From NCBI RefSeq assembly GCF_013184775.1, contig NZ_JAATVV010000002.1, forward strand, positions 400,301 to 464,300: a stretch of DNA of 64,000 nt. Reading direction: 5' to 3'. Below are positions 1-10,054 of this stretch, in pieces. How positions within the stretch are numbered: position 1 is the first letter of the stretch; each line of letters starts with the position of its first letter. The position numbers and the translations under genes were made by a program. The DNA comes from Martelella sp. HB161492. Its GTDB lineage: Bacteria; Pseudomonadota; Alphaproteobacteria; Rhizobiales; Rhizobiaceae. A model generated the notes under the pieces. The model had not been told where the DNA came from, ran no database searches, and saw only the letters and a list, made by a program, of their open reading frames with translations.

Positions 1-1558
<1,558 letters not shown>

Positions 1559-1691
1559 TTATCCCGATTCCGCTAGGGCCAAAAAACATTTCAGCCCGGC
1601 TTACACACATCAAATGACAAACAGGCGTCATGCCGGCGCACCATCCCCAAGGAAGATGCACCCCGTGGCGCCCCAGTTTGCCCAAAGAAAA

Positions 1692-1716
1692 TCCGGCGGG
1701 CTTTGGACCCGCCGGA
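1692..1716 (-). terminator. Rho-independent terminator after secG
   Basis: Nine-base arms TCCGGCGGG/CCCGCCGGA around a 7-nt loop. On the minus strand the hairpin is followed by ATTTTC. It lies 25 nt past the secG stop and would separate secG from pyrG. Confidence 0.75.
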
Positions 1717-1740
1717 GGAAATCCGTTTATCGCGTTGCGA

Positions 1741-2217
1741 TCAGTCGCCTGTCGGAACGCCGGTCGCGTTCGAATTCTGCGCCGGAACGCTGACGGCAGG
1801 CTGTCCGCTGTCGGCAGGTGCAGCCGTTGCGCCATCTGCCGGAGCAGCCGTGCCATCGGTAGCCGGCGCTGCCGTACCATCCGCTGCCGGAGCAGCGTCC
1901 GTACCGGTCGCCGAACCGCCAAGCTGGTTGAGGATACCCTGACCGTTGTCGCTCTGCGTGCTCTGCTCGATCCGATCAAGAATATCGGAAGGCGTGCCCT
2001 GATAACGGGCCAGAACGCTGAGACCGAGCGAGGTGATGAAGAACAGTGCGGCGAGGATGGCCGTGGTGCGGGTCAGCGCATTGGCCGTGCCGCGCGCGGT
2101 CATGAAACCGGAGCCGCCGCCGATGCCGAGACCACCGCCTTCGGACCGCTGGATAAGGATCACGCCGACAAGTGCCAGCACAATGATCAGGTGGATAACA
2201 ATCAATACCGTCTGCAT
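1741..2217 (-). CDS. secG: Protein-export membrane protein SecG
   Basis: Small subunit of the SecYEG translocon in the inner membrane. The N-terminal half has two hydrophobic helices (about 1-20 and 52-72) joined by the family's Ser/Gly-rich loop (RSEGGGLGIGGGSGFMTARG) and the conserved run ANALTRTTAILAALFF. The C-terminal ~70 residues are a low-complexity tail rich in Ala, Pro, Gly and Thr, with repeats of the type AADGTAAPA. Such tails make alphaproteobacterial SecG (158 residues here) much longer than the ~110-residue enteric form. It lies between tpiA and pyrG on the same strand and has its own terminator. Confidence 0.94.
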   Translation of the reverse strand: MQTVLIVIHLIIVLALVGVILIQRSEGGGLGIGGGSGFMTARGTANALTRTTAILAALFFITSLGLSVLARYQGTPSDILDRIEQSTQSDNGQGILNQLGGSATGTDAAPAADGTAAPATDGTAAPADGATAAPADSGQPAVSVPAQNSNATGVPTGD

Positions 2218-2437
2218 GAAGGTCCAATCCGGCTCCGCAATCGGCGGAGCTTTGCAACTTTCTTTGGCGCCTCTCTACATGAGGCGCGCCCGCAATCCAA
2301 CCCTTTTTTGCAATCAAGCCGGCGGTTCGCGCCCGCATATGGCGGTCAGGCGAGCCAAAGGCCATCATGACGTGACGCAAGATAGGCGCTTCCCCCTTAT
2401 CCTTCAATAGATCAGCTGAGACCCGCAGCCCCAGACT

Positions 2438-3211
2438 TCAGGAGAGCAGGCGATCATAGACCTGATAGATCGCCAGGAAATCTGCCGCCTTGAGACTGGC
2501 GCCACCAATCAGCGCACCATTCACATCCGGCACGCTCAGAAGCTCCGGCGCATTGGACGGCTTGACCGATCCGCCATAAAGCAGCCGGATGCGGCCCCCC
2601 TTCTCGCCGAAGCGGCTGATCAGATCACTGCGCATGGCCGCATGGACCTTGGCGACCTCGTCCGCCCCCGGTGTCTGCCCCGTGCCGATCGCCCAGACCG
2701 GCTCATAGGCAATCACGGTATTGTCCGGCGACGCATCGTCGGGCATCGATTCGAACAGCTGCTGGTGCAGCACCTCGAGCGTCCTGCCCTCGGAATGCTC
2801 ATCGCGGGTCTCACCGATGCAGACGATCGCCGTCAGTCCCTGGTCATAGGCAGCGCGTGCCTTGGAGGAGACACGTGCATTGTCTTCGCCGTGCTCGTTA
2901 CGCCGCTCGGAATGTCCGACGATCACATGGGTGGCGAAGCAGTCCCGGATCATCTCGGCTGAAATGTCGCCGGTATGTGCACCGGTCCGGGCCTTCTGGT
3001 GGCAATCCTGCGCGCCCATCAGCAACCGTGTATCCACCGTCAGCGTTGTTGCAACATAGAGAAGTGTCGATGGCGGGCAGATCAGAGCATCGACCTTCCG
3101 TGAAAGAGGGCCGCTCACACCATGTGCAATGGCACGGATCTGATCGAGAGACGAGCGTGTGCCGTTCATCTTCCAATTGCCTGCAACCATTGGACGGAGC
3201 TGAAATGTCAT
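2438..3211 (-). CDS. tpiA: Triosephosphate isomerase
   Basis: Interconverts dihydroxyacetone phosphate and glyceraldehyde 3-phosphate. The substrate Lys sits in GNWKMNG (K14), the catalytic His in VGHSERR (H100) and the catalytic Glu in [10 protein letters not shown] (E170). The phosphate-binding loop YGGSVKP is near the C-terminus. The start at 3211 ([17 protein letters not shown]) fits the family and has GGGAG nine bases upstream; a longer reading from 3235 adds eight unsupported residues. Length is about 257 aa, normal for the family. It is followed on the same strand by secG after a 220-bp gap in which I see no gene. Confidence 0.96.
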   Translation of the reverse strand: MTFQLRPMVAGNWKMNGTRSSLDQIRAIAHGVSGPLSRKVDALICPPSTLLYVATTLTVDTRLLMGAQDCHQKARTGAHTGDISAEMIRDCFATHVIVGHSERRNEHGEDNARVSSKARAAYDQGLTAIVCIGETRDEHSEGRTLEVLHQQLFESMPDDASPDNTVIAYEPVWAIGTGQTPGADEVAKVHAAMRSDLISRFGEKGGRIRLLYGGSVKPSNAPELLSVPDVNGALIGGASLKAADFLAIYQVYDRLLS

Positions 3212-3659
3212 TCCCGAATTCTCCCGTGGCATCATGCCTTATTTTGGCAGCCATCAATTTTGAAAGCCCCCGCAGCCGGTCCGGCGGAGTCCATCGTCGT
3301 TCTATCTTAGCCGGACGAGGTCAAACAAGCTTGGCTCATTCGACGGTTTTGTCCGACGCCGACCTCTAGGAGAAGCCACAGACCGCTTCCTTGTTCTGGC
3401 GCAAACCAAAAGCCGCATTTGCAATCCCGCCGATAAATCGGTTAGAGATCGATTGAAATGTTCCAAGACCGCAAAACGAGGCCCCGGCGACGCATCAGAC
3501 GACGCCACGGAAACGGACCGGATCGGAACAGGATGCAAGCCTGACTGCGACAATTTGGCGCATGCTCGCTCCGCAAGCAAATATTTGTCAAAATGGATGC
3601 GTGATTCGGCGGTAAGCCGTTCACACCCGTTTGGCTGACAGTCTGGAAAACCGCGACCC
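3212..3659. other. Intergenic region between tpiA and parE
   Basis: This 448-bp stretch separates two divergent genes and must hold both promoters. Short open frames cross it in several frames, but none has a ribosome site, recognisable protein or matching composition. No tRNA-like cloverleaf or strong terminator was seen. Confidence 0.5.
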
Positions 3660-5723
3660 ATGGATGACAAGAACGATCTCTTTGCTGATATTGCCGGTAC
3701 GGATAGCAAGCCGCCGCGCCCGGACCCGGCCCCGGTTGCCGCGCCCGAGCCGGAGCCCGCGACGACCAGACTGAGCGACATTTCCCAAAGTGACGGCAGC
3801 TACGGCGCTTCGTCGATCCGTGTTCTGGAAGGACTGGAACCGGTGCGCATGCGTCCCGGCATGTATATCGGCGGAACGGATGACAAGGCGCTGCACCACC
3901 TGTTCGCCGAAGTACTCGACAACTCCATGGACGAAGCGGTCGCCGGCCACGCCACGCTGATCGATGTCTATCTCGATGCGGAAGGCTTTCTGACCGTCAC
4001 CGATAATGGTCGCGGCATCCCGGTGGAAAATCATCCCCAGGTGCCGGGAAAATCAACGCTCGAAGTCATCATGACCAAGCTGCATGCCGGCGGCAAGTTC
4101 GACGGCAAGGCCTACGAAACCTCAGGCGGCCTTCATGGTGTCGGCGTTTCGGTGGTCAATGCGCTGTCTGATGTGCTCGAGGTCGAGGTCGCCCTTGACC
4201 GGCGGCTGTGGAAACAGACCTTCTCACGCGGCATTCCGCAGGGCGGGCTGGAGGATCTCGGTCCGATCCAGAACCGGCGCGGCACCCGGGTGCGCTTCCA
4301 CCCCGATGCCGAGATTTTCGGACCGCGGGCGAAATTCGACCCGGCGCGCATTTTCCGGATGGCCCGTTCCAAGGCCTATCTGTTCGGTGGCGTCAAGATC
4401 CGCTGGTCCTGCGATCCTTCGCTGGTCGAGGGCAAGGAAGATCTTCCAGACAGGGCCGAGTTCCACTTCCCGGGCGGTCTGAAGGATTATCTCGCCGAAC
4501 TCATCGGCAAGGATTTCACCGTCACGAGGGAAATCTTCACCGGCCGGACGGAGAAGACCGGCGGACACGGCGCCGTCGAATGGGCCGTTGCCTGGTATGG
4601 CGGCGATCCCAATGTCCACTCCTATTGTAATACGGTTCCAACGCCGGAAGGCGGCACGCACGAGGCCGGACTGCGTCAGGCCCTGATGCGCGGGCTGAAG
4701 AATTATGCCGAAATGATCGGCAACAAGCGCGGCGCGCAGATCACCACCGATGACGTGATGATCTCGGCCATCGGCATGCTTTCGGTCTTCATCCGCGAAC
4801 CGGAATTCGTTGGCCAGACCAAGGACAGGCTGGCGACTGTGGAAGCCCAGCGCATTGTCGAAAACACCCTGCGCGATCCCTTCGACCTCTACCTTTCGGC
4901 CAATCCCGCCGAAGCGGAAAAGCTGCTCGACTGGGTGGTCGAGCGCTCGGAAGAACGCCTGCGCCGCCGCAAGGAGCGCGAGGTCAACCGCAAGACCGCC
5001 GTCAAGAAACTGCGCCTGCCGGGCAAATTGGCCGACTGTTCGCAAAATTCCGCTGCCGGGGCGGAAATCTTCATCGTCGAAGGCGATTCGGCCGGTGGAT
5101 CGGCCAAGCAGGCGCGCAACCGCACGAATCAGGCGATCCTGCCGCTGCGCGGCAAGATCCTCAATGTTGCCTCGGCCGGGCGGGAAAAATTCTCATCCAA
5201 CCAGTTGCTTGCCGATCTCATCCAGGCGCTCGGCTGCGGCACGCGCAACAAATATCGCGAGGAAGATCTGCGCTATGAGCGCATCATCGTCATGACCGAT
5301 GCCGATGTCGACGGCGCCCATATTGCCTCGCTGCTGATCACCTTTTTCTACAAGGAAATGCCGGAACTGATCCGTCAGGGGCATCTTTTCCTCGCTGTTC
5401 CGCCGCTCTACAAGCTCTCCCAGGGCGGCAAAACCGCCTATGCCCGCGACGACGGACACCGCGAAGAGCTGATGAACACCATGTTCAAGGGGCGCGGCAA
5501 GGTCGAGGTCAGTCGCTTCAAGGGCCTTGGTGAAATGCTGCCGGCACAGCTGAAGGAAACCACCATGGATCCGGCGAAGCGGACGCTGTTACGGGTCAAA
5601 ATCGATGAAATCGATTTCGAGGGAACGCGCGAAACCGTCGAGGAACTGATGGGAACCAAGGCCGAGGCTCGCTTCCGCTTCATTCAGGAGAACGCCGCTT
5701 TTGCCGAGAATCTCGACATTTGA
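3660..5723 (+). CDS. parE: DNA topoisomerase IV subunit B
   Basis: ATPase subunit of topoisomerase IV, which unlinks daughter chromosomes together with ParC. Domains in order: a ~45-residue Pro-rich N-terminal extension; the GHKL ATPase with EVLDNSMDEA (84-93), DNGRGIP and the lid GGLHGVGVSVVNALS; a transducer domain; a TOPRIM domain with EGDSAGG (474-480) and the metal-binding DADVDG (547-552); and the C-terminal helical part. The 687-aa length is normal for alphaproteobacterial ParE and shorter than the 800-residue GyrB, and no GyrB-type insert is seen. The ATG at 3660 is the only start giving the full N-terminus. It lies divergent from tpiA. Confidence 0.95.
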   Translation: MDDKNDLFADIAGTDSKPPRPDPAPVAAPEPEPATTRLSDISQSDGSYGASSIRVLEGLEPVRMRPGMYIGGTDDKALHHLFAEVLDNSMDEAVAGHATLIDVYLDAEGFLTVTDNGRGIPVENHPQVPGKSTLEVIMTKLHAGGKFDGKAYETSGGLHGVGVSVVNALSDVLEVEVALDRRLWKQTFSRGIPQGGLEDLGPIQNRRGTRVRFHPDAEIFGPRAKFDPARIFRMARSKAYLFGGVKIRWSCDPSLVEGKEDLPDRAEFHFPGGLKDYLAELIGKDFTVTREIFTGRTEKTGGHGAVEWAVAWYGGDPNVHSYCNTVPTPEGGTHEAGLRQALMRGLKNYAEMIGNKRGAQITTDDVMISAIGMLSVFIREPEFVGQTKDRLATVEAQRIVENTLRDPFDLYLSANPAEAEKLLDWVVERSEERLRRRKEREVNRKTAVKKLRLPGKLADCSQNSAAGAEIFIVEGDSAGGSAKQARNRTNQAILPLRGKILNVASAGREKFSSNQLLADLIQALGCGTRNKYREEDLRYERIIVMTDADVDGAHIASLLITFFYKEMPELIRQGHLFLAVPPLYKLSQGGKTAYARDDGHREELMNTMFKGRGKVEVSRFKGLGEMLPAQLKETTMDPAKRTLLRVKIDEIDFEGTRETVEELMGTKAEARFRFIQENAAFAENLDI

Positions 5724-5902
5724 CCTATTCTAAAGTCAATCAAATCGGCGGCGAATTTATACGCTGCCCATTGCCTTGACGAGGCTCAAGCTTTATATGA
5801 AGCGCATCGACTATTGCTAGTGACTTTCTTCGTGTGTCCTTCGGGATGCCGCCAGATTTCCTTCAAGATCGATCCCACGCCGCAAAGTACCGCGGAGCCC
5901 AA

Positions 5903-5927
5903 AACGATTACTTGAAAGGAAATCGTT
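5903..5927 (+). promoter_or_regulatory. Hairpin presenting the cold-shock ribosome site
   Basis: AACGATT (5903-5909) and AATCGTT (5921-5927) are perfect inverted repeats around an 11-nt loop that contains the Shine-Dalgarno GAAAGGA. The right arm ends against the ATG at 5928. The parE-csp gap is about 200 bp, consistent with the long leader usual for cold-shock mRNAs. Temperature-dependent control is inferred. Confidence 0.5.
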
Positions 5928-6137
5928 ATGTCGACTGGTACCGTTAAATGGTTCAACGCCACCAAGGGTTATGGTTTCATTCAGCCTGATGATGGTGGTG
6001 CTGACGTATTCGTCCATATTTCTGCTGTTGAGCGCGCTGGCATGCGTTCGCTCTCCGACGGCCAGAAGCTGAGCTACGAGCTCGTTAAGGACAAGCGTTC
6101 GGGCAAGAGCTCGGCCGACAACCTTCAGGCTGAGTAA
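5928..6137 (+). CDS. Cold-shock protein, CspA family
   Basis: A 69-residue single cold-shock domain, a five-stranded OB fold that binds single-stranded RNA and DNA and acts as an RNA chaperone. RNP1 (KGYGFIQ) and RNP2 (DVFVHIS) are intact, and the start [17 protein letters not shown] is standard. GAAAGGA lies just before the ATG, inside a hairpin loop. A terminator follows at 6258, so the gene is probably monocistronic. rpsU comes next, an arrangement seen in many Rhizobiales. The paralogue number (cspA or other) cannot be assigned from one copy. Confidence 0.95.
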   Translation: MSTGTVKWFNATKGYGFIQPDDGGADVFVHISAVERAGMRSLSDGQKLSYELVKDKRSGKSSADNLQAE

Positions 6138-6257
6138 TCAGCCCTTTCCTGCCTGATGGCGGGACTTGAGATCATCAATCCCCCGGATTGATGGAAGCGC
6201 CGTGTTGTTCATGCCGGTTTCGACCGGCCACGGATTTATTGGCTGCGGCGCATGAGA

Positions 6258-6286
6258 GGTCGGGGTTCACCCGGCCTTTTTGTTTT
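6258..6286 (+). terminator. Rho-independent terminator after the cold-shock gene
   Basis: Stem GGTCGGG/CCCGGCC (one G-U pair) around GTTCA, followed by TTTTTGTTTTT. It lies about 120 nt after the csp stop. Confidence 0.8.
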
Positions 6287-6399
6287 TGGCCAACGCGGAT
6301 ATCCGCCCCCGCCCGTCCCTGCTTTCGGGCTTTGAGAGCGCCTGGAGCGCAACTTCTCAACAGATCGGTTTCCGTGGAAAATCCAGAAAGGAGTATCTT

Positions 6400-6630
6400 T
6401 TGCAAGTCGTTGTACGAGACAACAATGTTGACCAGGCACTGCGTGTGCTGAAGAAGAAGATGCAGCGAGAGGGCCTTTTCCGTGAAATGCGGGCAAGGCG
6501 TTCCTATGAAAAACCCTCGGAACGGCGCAATCGCCAGGCTGCCGAGGCTCAGCGTCGCCATCGCAAGATGCTGAAGAAGCTGGCACAGCGTGAAGGGCTC
6601 CTGCCCTCGGCCCGCCGGCGCAGCCGCTAA
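6400..6630 (+). CDS. rpsU: 30S ribosomal protein S21 (TTG start)
   Basis: Small-subunit ribosomal protein, 76 residues, highly basic. The sequence [20 protein letters not shown] followed by QREGLFREM is diagnostic of S21, as is the Arg/Lys-rich C-terminus ending SARRRSR. The start is a TTG at 6400: AAAGGAG lies at 6387-6393 with a 6-nt gap, and the protein then begins exactly where S21 begins. The only in-frame ATG (6280) lies 40 codons upstream, inside the preceding terminator. The rare start may tune S21 level. Confidence 0.95.
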   Translation: MQVVVRDNNVDQALRVLKKKMQREGLFREMRARRSYEKPSERRNRQAAEAQRRHRKMLKKLAQREGLLPSARRRSR

Positions 6631-7095
6631 AGGGCAAAGCCTTGCGGCGCATTCGCCCGAGCGCGAGATGCAGGCCGCAGGGCGACATGAAGGATGGAGG
6701 CTCAGCCCGCCTCCTTCCTCAAGGTTCCCCGATCCTTCCCAGAACCGATGCGCTGGACCGCGACCCGAACGCGCCAGCCTTGCCGCCCGCAATCGCCCCG
6801 GTTCCCCTCCCCGGCAATGGCAGGGCAAAACGGCCTTTCAGCACAGCTGCCAGCGATTTCCAGCAGGTCACCACAGTTGCCGTTCGCGCCCGCTTTCACG
6901 GCTTCCCGGTCGCAGAAATCCTTACAAATATTCGTGCCGTTCAATATCTGCCGATAAACCGGAAGAATTTGGCGACCCATTCGCAACACCTGAGAAAAAA
7001 CGAACACATTCGCGTAATTGTGAGTGTTTCTTGCGTTGACGGATGCCCGACAGAAAGCAATGGCTGTCTGTAGTCAATCCTAACAAGAGGCGCGA
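6631..7095. other. Intergenic region between rpsU and the L,D-transpeptidase gene
   Basis: This 465-bp gap has no convincing gene on either strand; the open frames in it have no ribosome site and no recognisable product. A hairpin with arms GGAGGC/GCCTCC near 6693-6713, followed by TTCCTC, could be the rpsU terminator. The right end holds the promoter and leader of the next gene. Confidence 0.45.
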
Positions 7096-7848
7096 ATGCT
7101 GTCCGATATGAAAATGTCGCGCAGGGGTTTCCTGCTCGGCGCACTAGTCACCACAACTGCTCTCGCTGGCTGCGCAAGCACCGGCACCACGGTTGCCCCT
7201 CCAGAACCCAAGACGAACTATGCTTTGATGTATGGCCCGGAGACCGACGGTGGTTTCGAGATCCCGGCCGTTCCGTGGCAGCAGATCGGACCTGAATATC
7301 TGCGTCAGCGCGTTCAGGACCCGACAGGCGAAGCACCTGGCACGCTCGTGGTCGATACGGCGAACCGCTTCCTCTATCTGGTCGAAGACAATGGCACGGC
7401 GATGCGCTACGGCGTTGGCGTTGGCCGCGCTGGCTTCTCATGGGGCGGCGAAGGCGTGATCCAGTGGAAGCAGGAATGGCCCAAGTGGTTCCCGCCGCAG
7501 GAAATGATCGAGCGCGATCCGGACCTGAAGAAATATTCAGCCAAGAATGGCGGCATGGAACCCGGCCTGATGAACCCGCTCGGCGCCCGTGCCCTCTATA
7601 TTTATGAGAACGGCAAGGACACGCTCTATCGCGTCCATGGCAATCCGGAATGGAATTCCATCGGCAAGGCCGTCTCGTCCGGATGCATCCGCATGCTCAA
7701 CCAGGACATCATCGATCTTTACGATCGTGTTCCTGCAGGCAGCCGCATCATCGTCAAGCAGCAGCCGGCAAGCGCGGTGCAGGTTTCAGCCCCCGCGGTC
7801 CCGCAAGCACCGGCGAACCAGCCGATTGCCAGCATTACCCGCGGCTGA
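7096..7848 (+). CDS. L,D-transpeptidase, YkuD family (Tat-type lipoprotein)
   Basis: Periplasmic cysteine transpeptidase acting on peptidoglycan tetrapeptide stems, either cross-linking them or attaching proteins to them. The N-terminus combines a twin-arginine motif (SRRGFLLG, 8-15) with a lipobox LAGC (C26), so it is probably exported folded and lipidated. The YkuD domain spans about 80-216; catalytic H181 (YRVHGNP) and C197 (SSGCIRM) are present. A short Pro/Ala-rich tail follows. AGAGG precedes the ATG at 7096; a second ATG at 7108 is possible. In Brucella-type relatives such enzymes link Ala-Asp-starting outer-membrane barrels to peptidoglycan, and one such barrel is encoded at 18293. 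Confidence 0.9.
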   Translation: MLSDMKMSRRGFLLGALVTTTALAGCASTGTTVAPPEPKTNYALMYGPETDGGFEIPAVPWQQIGPEYLRQRVQDPTGEAPGTLVVDTANRFLYLVEDNGTAMRYGVGVGRAGFSWGGEGVIQWKQEWPKWFPPQEMIERDPDLKKYSAKNGGMEPGLMNPLGARALYIYENGKDTLYRVHGNPEWNSIGKAVSSGCIRMLNQDIIDLYDRVPAGSRIIVKQQPASAVQVSAPAVPQAPANQPIASITRG

Positions 7849-7895
7849 CAGCTTTGTAAGCCCGAAACCGGGCAGACATTTTTGCAGATACTCAG

Positions 7896-7917
7896 ATCGC
7901 CGGCCTCTGCCGGCGAT
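7896..7917. terminator. Bidirectional terminator hairpin
   Basis: Perfect 9-bp arms ATCGCCGGC/GCCGGCGAT around CTCT. It lies between the convergent L,D-transpeptidase and HxlR genes, with a short T run on the plus side. Confidence 0.65.
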
Positions 7918-7950
7918 TTGCTGTTCAGCGCGGCGGTCCTGCGCCGTTAC

Positions 7951-8367
7951 TCAGCGCTGATCGTAGCGCTGACGCGCCGCATCGATTTCATTCAGATGAT
8001 CGAGCACCCAGTCGCCGAGCGCCAGAACGGGAATGCTGAGAGAACGGCCAAGCTCGGTCAGCTCATATTCCACCTGTGGTGGGGAGGTCGGAAAGGTCGT
8101 GCGGCTGACCATGCCATCCCGCTCCAGTGCCTTCAGCACCCGCGTCAGCATCTGCTGCGAGATCCCATCGACACTGCGCTTCAAAGCATTGAAACGCATC
8201 GGTCCGTTATGATCGAGCGACACAATGACGAGCACGGTCCATTTGTCACCGACCCGCTGCAGCACCGGAGCGACTCGCCCGCAGGCGCCGGTCAGGCGCG
8301 TGGTTCTGGGGACAGTCAAATCCATATGACCTGGTCCTTCAATTTTGCGTTCTTGCGCATAATTCAT
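7951..8367 (-). CDS. HxlR-family transcriptional regulator
   Basis: Winged-helix DNA-binding protein of 138 aa. The family pattern is clear: a Cys near the N-terminus (GACGRVAPVLQRVGDKWTVL), the recognition segment LKRSVDGISQQMLTRVLKAL, and the wing VEYELTELGRSL. The start at 8367 is an ATG; an internal Met (8325, MDLTVPRTTR) is also plausible. It is divergent from an FMN reductase gene with a ~120-bp shared control region, the usual arrangement for HxlR proteins that sense quinones, aldehydes or disulfide stress. The N-terminal Cys is a likely sensor, by family analogy. Confidence 0.9.
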   Translation of the reverse strand: MNYAQERKIEGPGHMDLTVPRTTRLTGACGRVAPVLQRVGDKWTVLVIVSLDHNGPMRFNALKRSVDGISQQMLTRVLKALERDGMVSRTTFPTSPPQVEYELTELGRSLSIPVLALGDWVLDHLNEIDAARQRYDQR

Positions 8368-8491
8368 ACTACGCCTACTTACACCAGGTCACTTTTTTTG
8401 ACCACCCCATGCGCCCCAAGGACCTCCCAGCCTCAGGGCCTGTCCTCGGTGCCGCCTCCCAGCGCCGGAACACGATCCAAGGAGTAAGATT

Positions 8492-9079
8492 TTGAAACTG
8501 AACATTATCATCGGAAGCACGCGACCTGGTCGCGTTGGCCCCACCATTGGCAAGTGGTTTGAGAAATTCGCCCGCGAAAACAGCGATTTCGAAGTTGAAC
8601 TGGTTGATCTGGCCGCCTTCAAGCTGCCGCTGCTCGACGAAGCCAACCACCCGGTCATGCAGCAGTATGAGCATGAGCACACCAAGAAATGGAGCGCCAG
8701 CGTCGCTTCGGCTGATGCCTATGTGTTCCTGACGCCGGAATATGACAGCTTCCCCCCGGCTTCGCTTCTGAATGCGCTTCAGGCTCTGGTGAAGGAATGG
8801 GCCTACAAGCCTGCCGGCATCATGAGCTACGCTTTTGTTTCGGCTGGCCTGCGCGCTGCCATGCCGCTGCGCCTGCAGCTGAATGCTCTCAACATCCACG
8901 CCATTCCGCAGGGCGTTCCGATCCCGTTCTTCCCGCAGTTCATCAATGATCAGGGTGAATTCACCCCGAATGAACTGACCGAACAGGGTGCCAAGGCCAT
9001 GCTCGACGAGCTGGCAAAGTGGGCCCCGGCCCTGGCCGCCATGCGCGAAGACGAAAAGAAGGCATCCCAGGCCGCCTGA
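8492..9079 (+). CDS. NAD(P)H-dependent FMN reductase (TTG start)
   Basis: Flavodoxin-like reductase, 195 aa, of the type that reduces quinones, azo dyes or chromate with NAD(P)H. The FMN phosphate loop is GSTRPGR (8-14), and the second flavin-contact loop is TPEYDSFPPASLLNAL, which in relatives reads PEYN. The start is TTG at 8492, with AAGGAG at 8479-8484 and 7-nt spacing; no ATG is nearby. It is divergent from the HxlR regulator, which probably controls it. A terminator follows at 9101. The natural substrate cannot be read from sequence. Confidence 0.88.
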   Translation: MKLNIIIGSTRPGRVGPTIGKWFEKFARENSDFEVELVDLAAFKLPLLDEANHPVMQQYEHEHTKKWSASVASADAYVFLTPEYDSFPPASLLNALQALVKEWAYKPAGIMSYAFVSAGLRAAMPLRLQLNALNIHAIPQGVPIPFFPQFINDQGEFTPNELTEQGAKAMLDELAKWAPALAAMREDEKKASQAA

Positions 9080-9100
9080 GCCACGCATCATCGCCAAAAG

Positions 9101-9139
9101 AAGGCGGGTCACCGGTCAAAAGCCGGCTGCCCGCCTTTT
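9101..9139 (+). terminator. Terminator after FMN reductase
   Basis: Arms AAGGCGGG (9101-9108) and CCCGCCTT (9130-9137), with an inner CCGG/CCGG pair, followed by TTCTTCC. Confidence 0.7.
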
Positions 9140-9273
9140 CTTCCTTCAGGAGCCGTTGAAACTCGGCCATGGAGCTCGGACACGATCAGGTCATAGCTCT
9201 GTCCGGTTGTCTCGTCGGCGTTATCCTGCCGATCCTCGCTTCGCGCAGACCGGAGGTTGCTCCGGAGCGGAAG

Positions 9274-9708
9274 TCAGGCATTTCGGTCATCCTCCAGAAG
9301 GTGATTATTGTTCTCATCGAACCAGTGCGGGCCCTGGCCAGGTTCGGGCTGCTGCGCCATGGCCACGCCCTGAACTTGCCCCGCATCGGCCGCGGCCCCG
9401 GCGCCAGCGGTTGTCGTGGGGTGGACAGCATTTCCGTTGCCAGCTGCATTGTGCCGTGCGGCTGCAGCCTGCCCTGTCGCGGACTCATCCCGACCCGCCG
9501 CCACCGAGTGGCCCGGCAAAGCCGATGCGTACAGGCTCGTCAAACGCTCTCCGCCCGCATCCCGTGCATTCGCCGCATATCCGGTCTGTGCGTGCGGAAA
9601 TCTCGGCTGCTGGCGGTCAACACCTGCACCTGACGGACGATCATCATTGTTTCTCGCGTCCCTCTGACGTTGGGTGTCAAACATGTTTGTGTAGTTAATT
9701 CCGTTCAT
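9274..9708 (-). CDS. Orphan low-complexity protein, function unknown
   Basis: A 144-residue protein I do not recognise. It is rich in Asn, Gln, Ala, Gly and Arg, has no cysteine, no signal peptide and no membrane segment, and ends with an acidic stretch (HWFDENNNHLLEDDRNA). The start MNGINYTNMFDTQ at 9708 is chosen because GGAAAG lies 7 nt upstream; two further Met codons lie upstream in frame. The upstream 100 bp (9733-9833) are strikingly AT-rich compared with the rest of the window. Composition and context recall secreted harpin- or effector-like proteins, but no domain supports that. It could be spurious. Confidence 0.5.
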   Translation of the reverse strand: MNGINYTNMFDTQRQRDARNNDDRPSGAGVDRQQPRFPHAQTGYAANARDAGGERLTSLYASALPGHSVAAGRDESATGQAAAARHNAAGNGNAVHPTTTAGAGAAADAGQVQGVAMAQQPEPGQGPHWFDENNNHLLEDDRNA

Positions 9709-10054
9709 ATTTCTGCTTTCCATCTGTATCATCTATGTTTATACAAGATTTCATTTAGGTATAATGTGATATCCATGTGTTTATATATATTCAATTATAT
9801 TTAACTGAACTATAGAAAAGTAATAAATGGGTTTTGTTTCGAACGAGGTGCGATATCGCCCACCCCGCCGGATTGCTGGTTTCTGGTTCCCGATTTGCAG
9901 AATGGCGATGACGCAACGACCGGCGATGCAAGACCGGCCGGTGTGCATGATCAGGTCCGTTATGGCTGAACACGAAGTGACCTGCAGGCGCGACCTTGCC
10001 GCGTCCGCTGGCGTCGAAAGCCAGATGACCTGTAAACGTCCGCGACTTGCTGTG
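9709..10054. other. Intergenic region with AT-rich block
   Basis: About 346 bp between two minus-strand genes. Positions 9733-9833 are strongly AT-rich (runs such as TTATATATATTCAATTATAT) and form the likely promoter of the orphan gene ending at 9274. The right two thirds return to normal composition and show no gene: the open frame on the plus strand runs antisense into the ABC exporter gene. Confidence 0.5.

Noticed and set aside
3302-3781. Minus-strand frame in the tpiA-parE gap
   Set aside because: It overlaps the start of parE, lacks a ribosome site and has no recognisable product.
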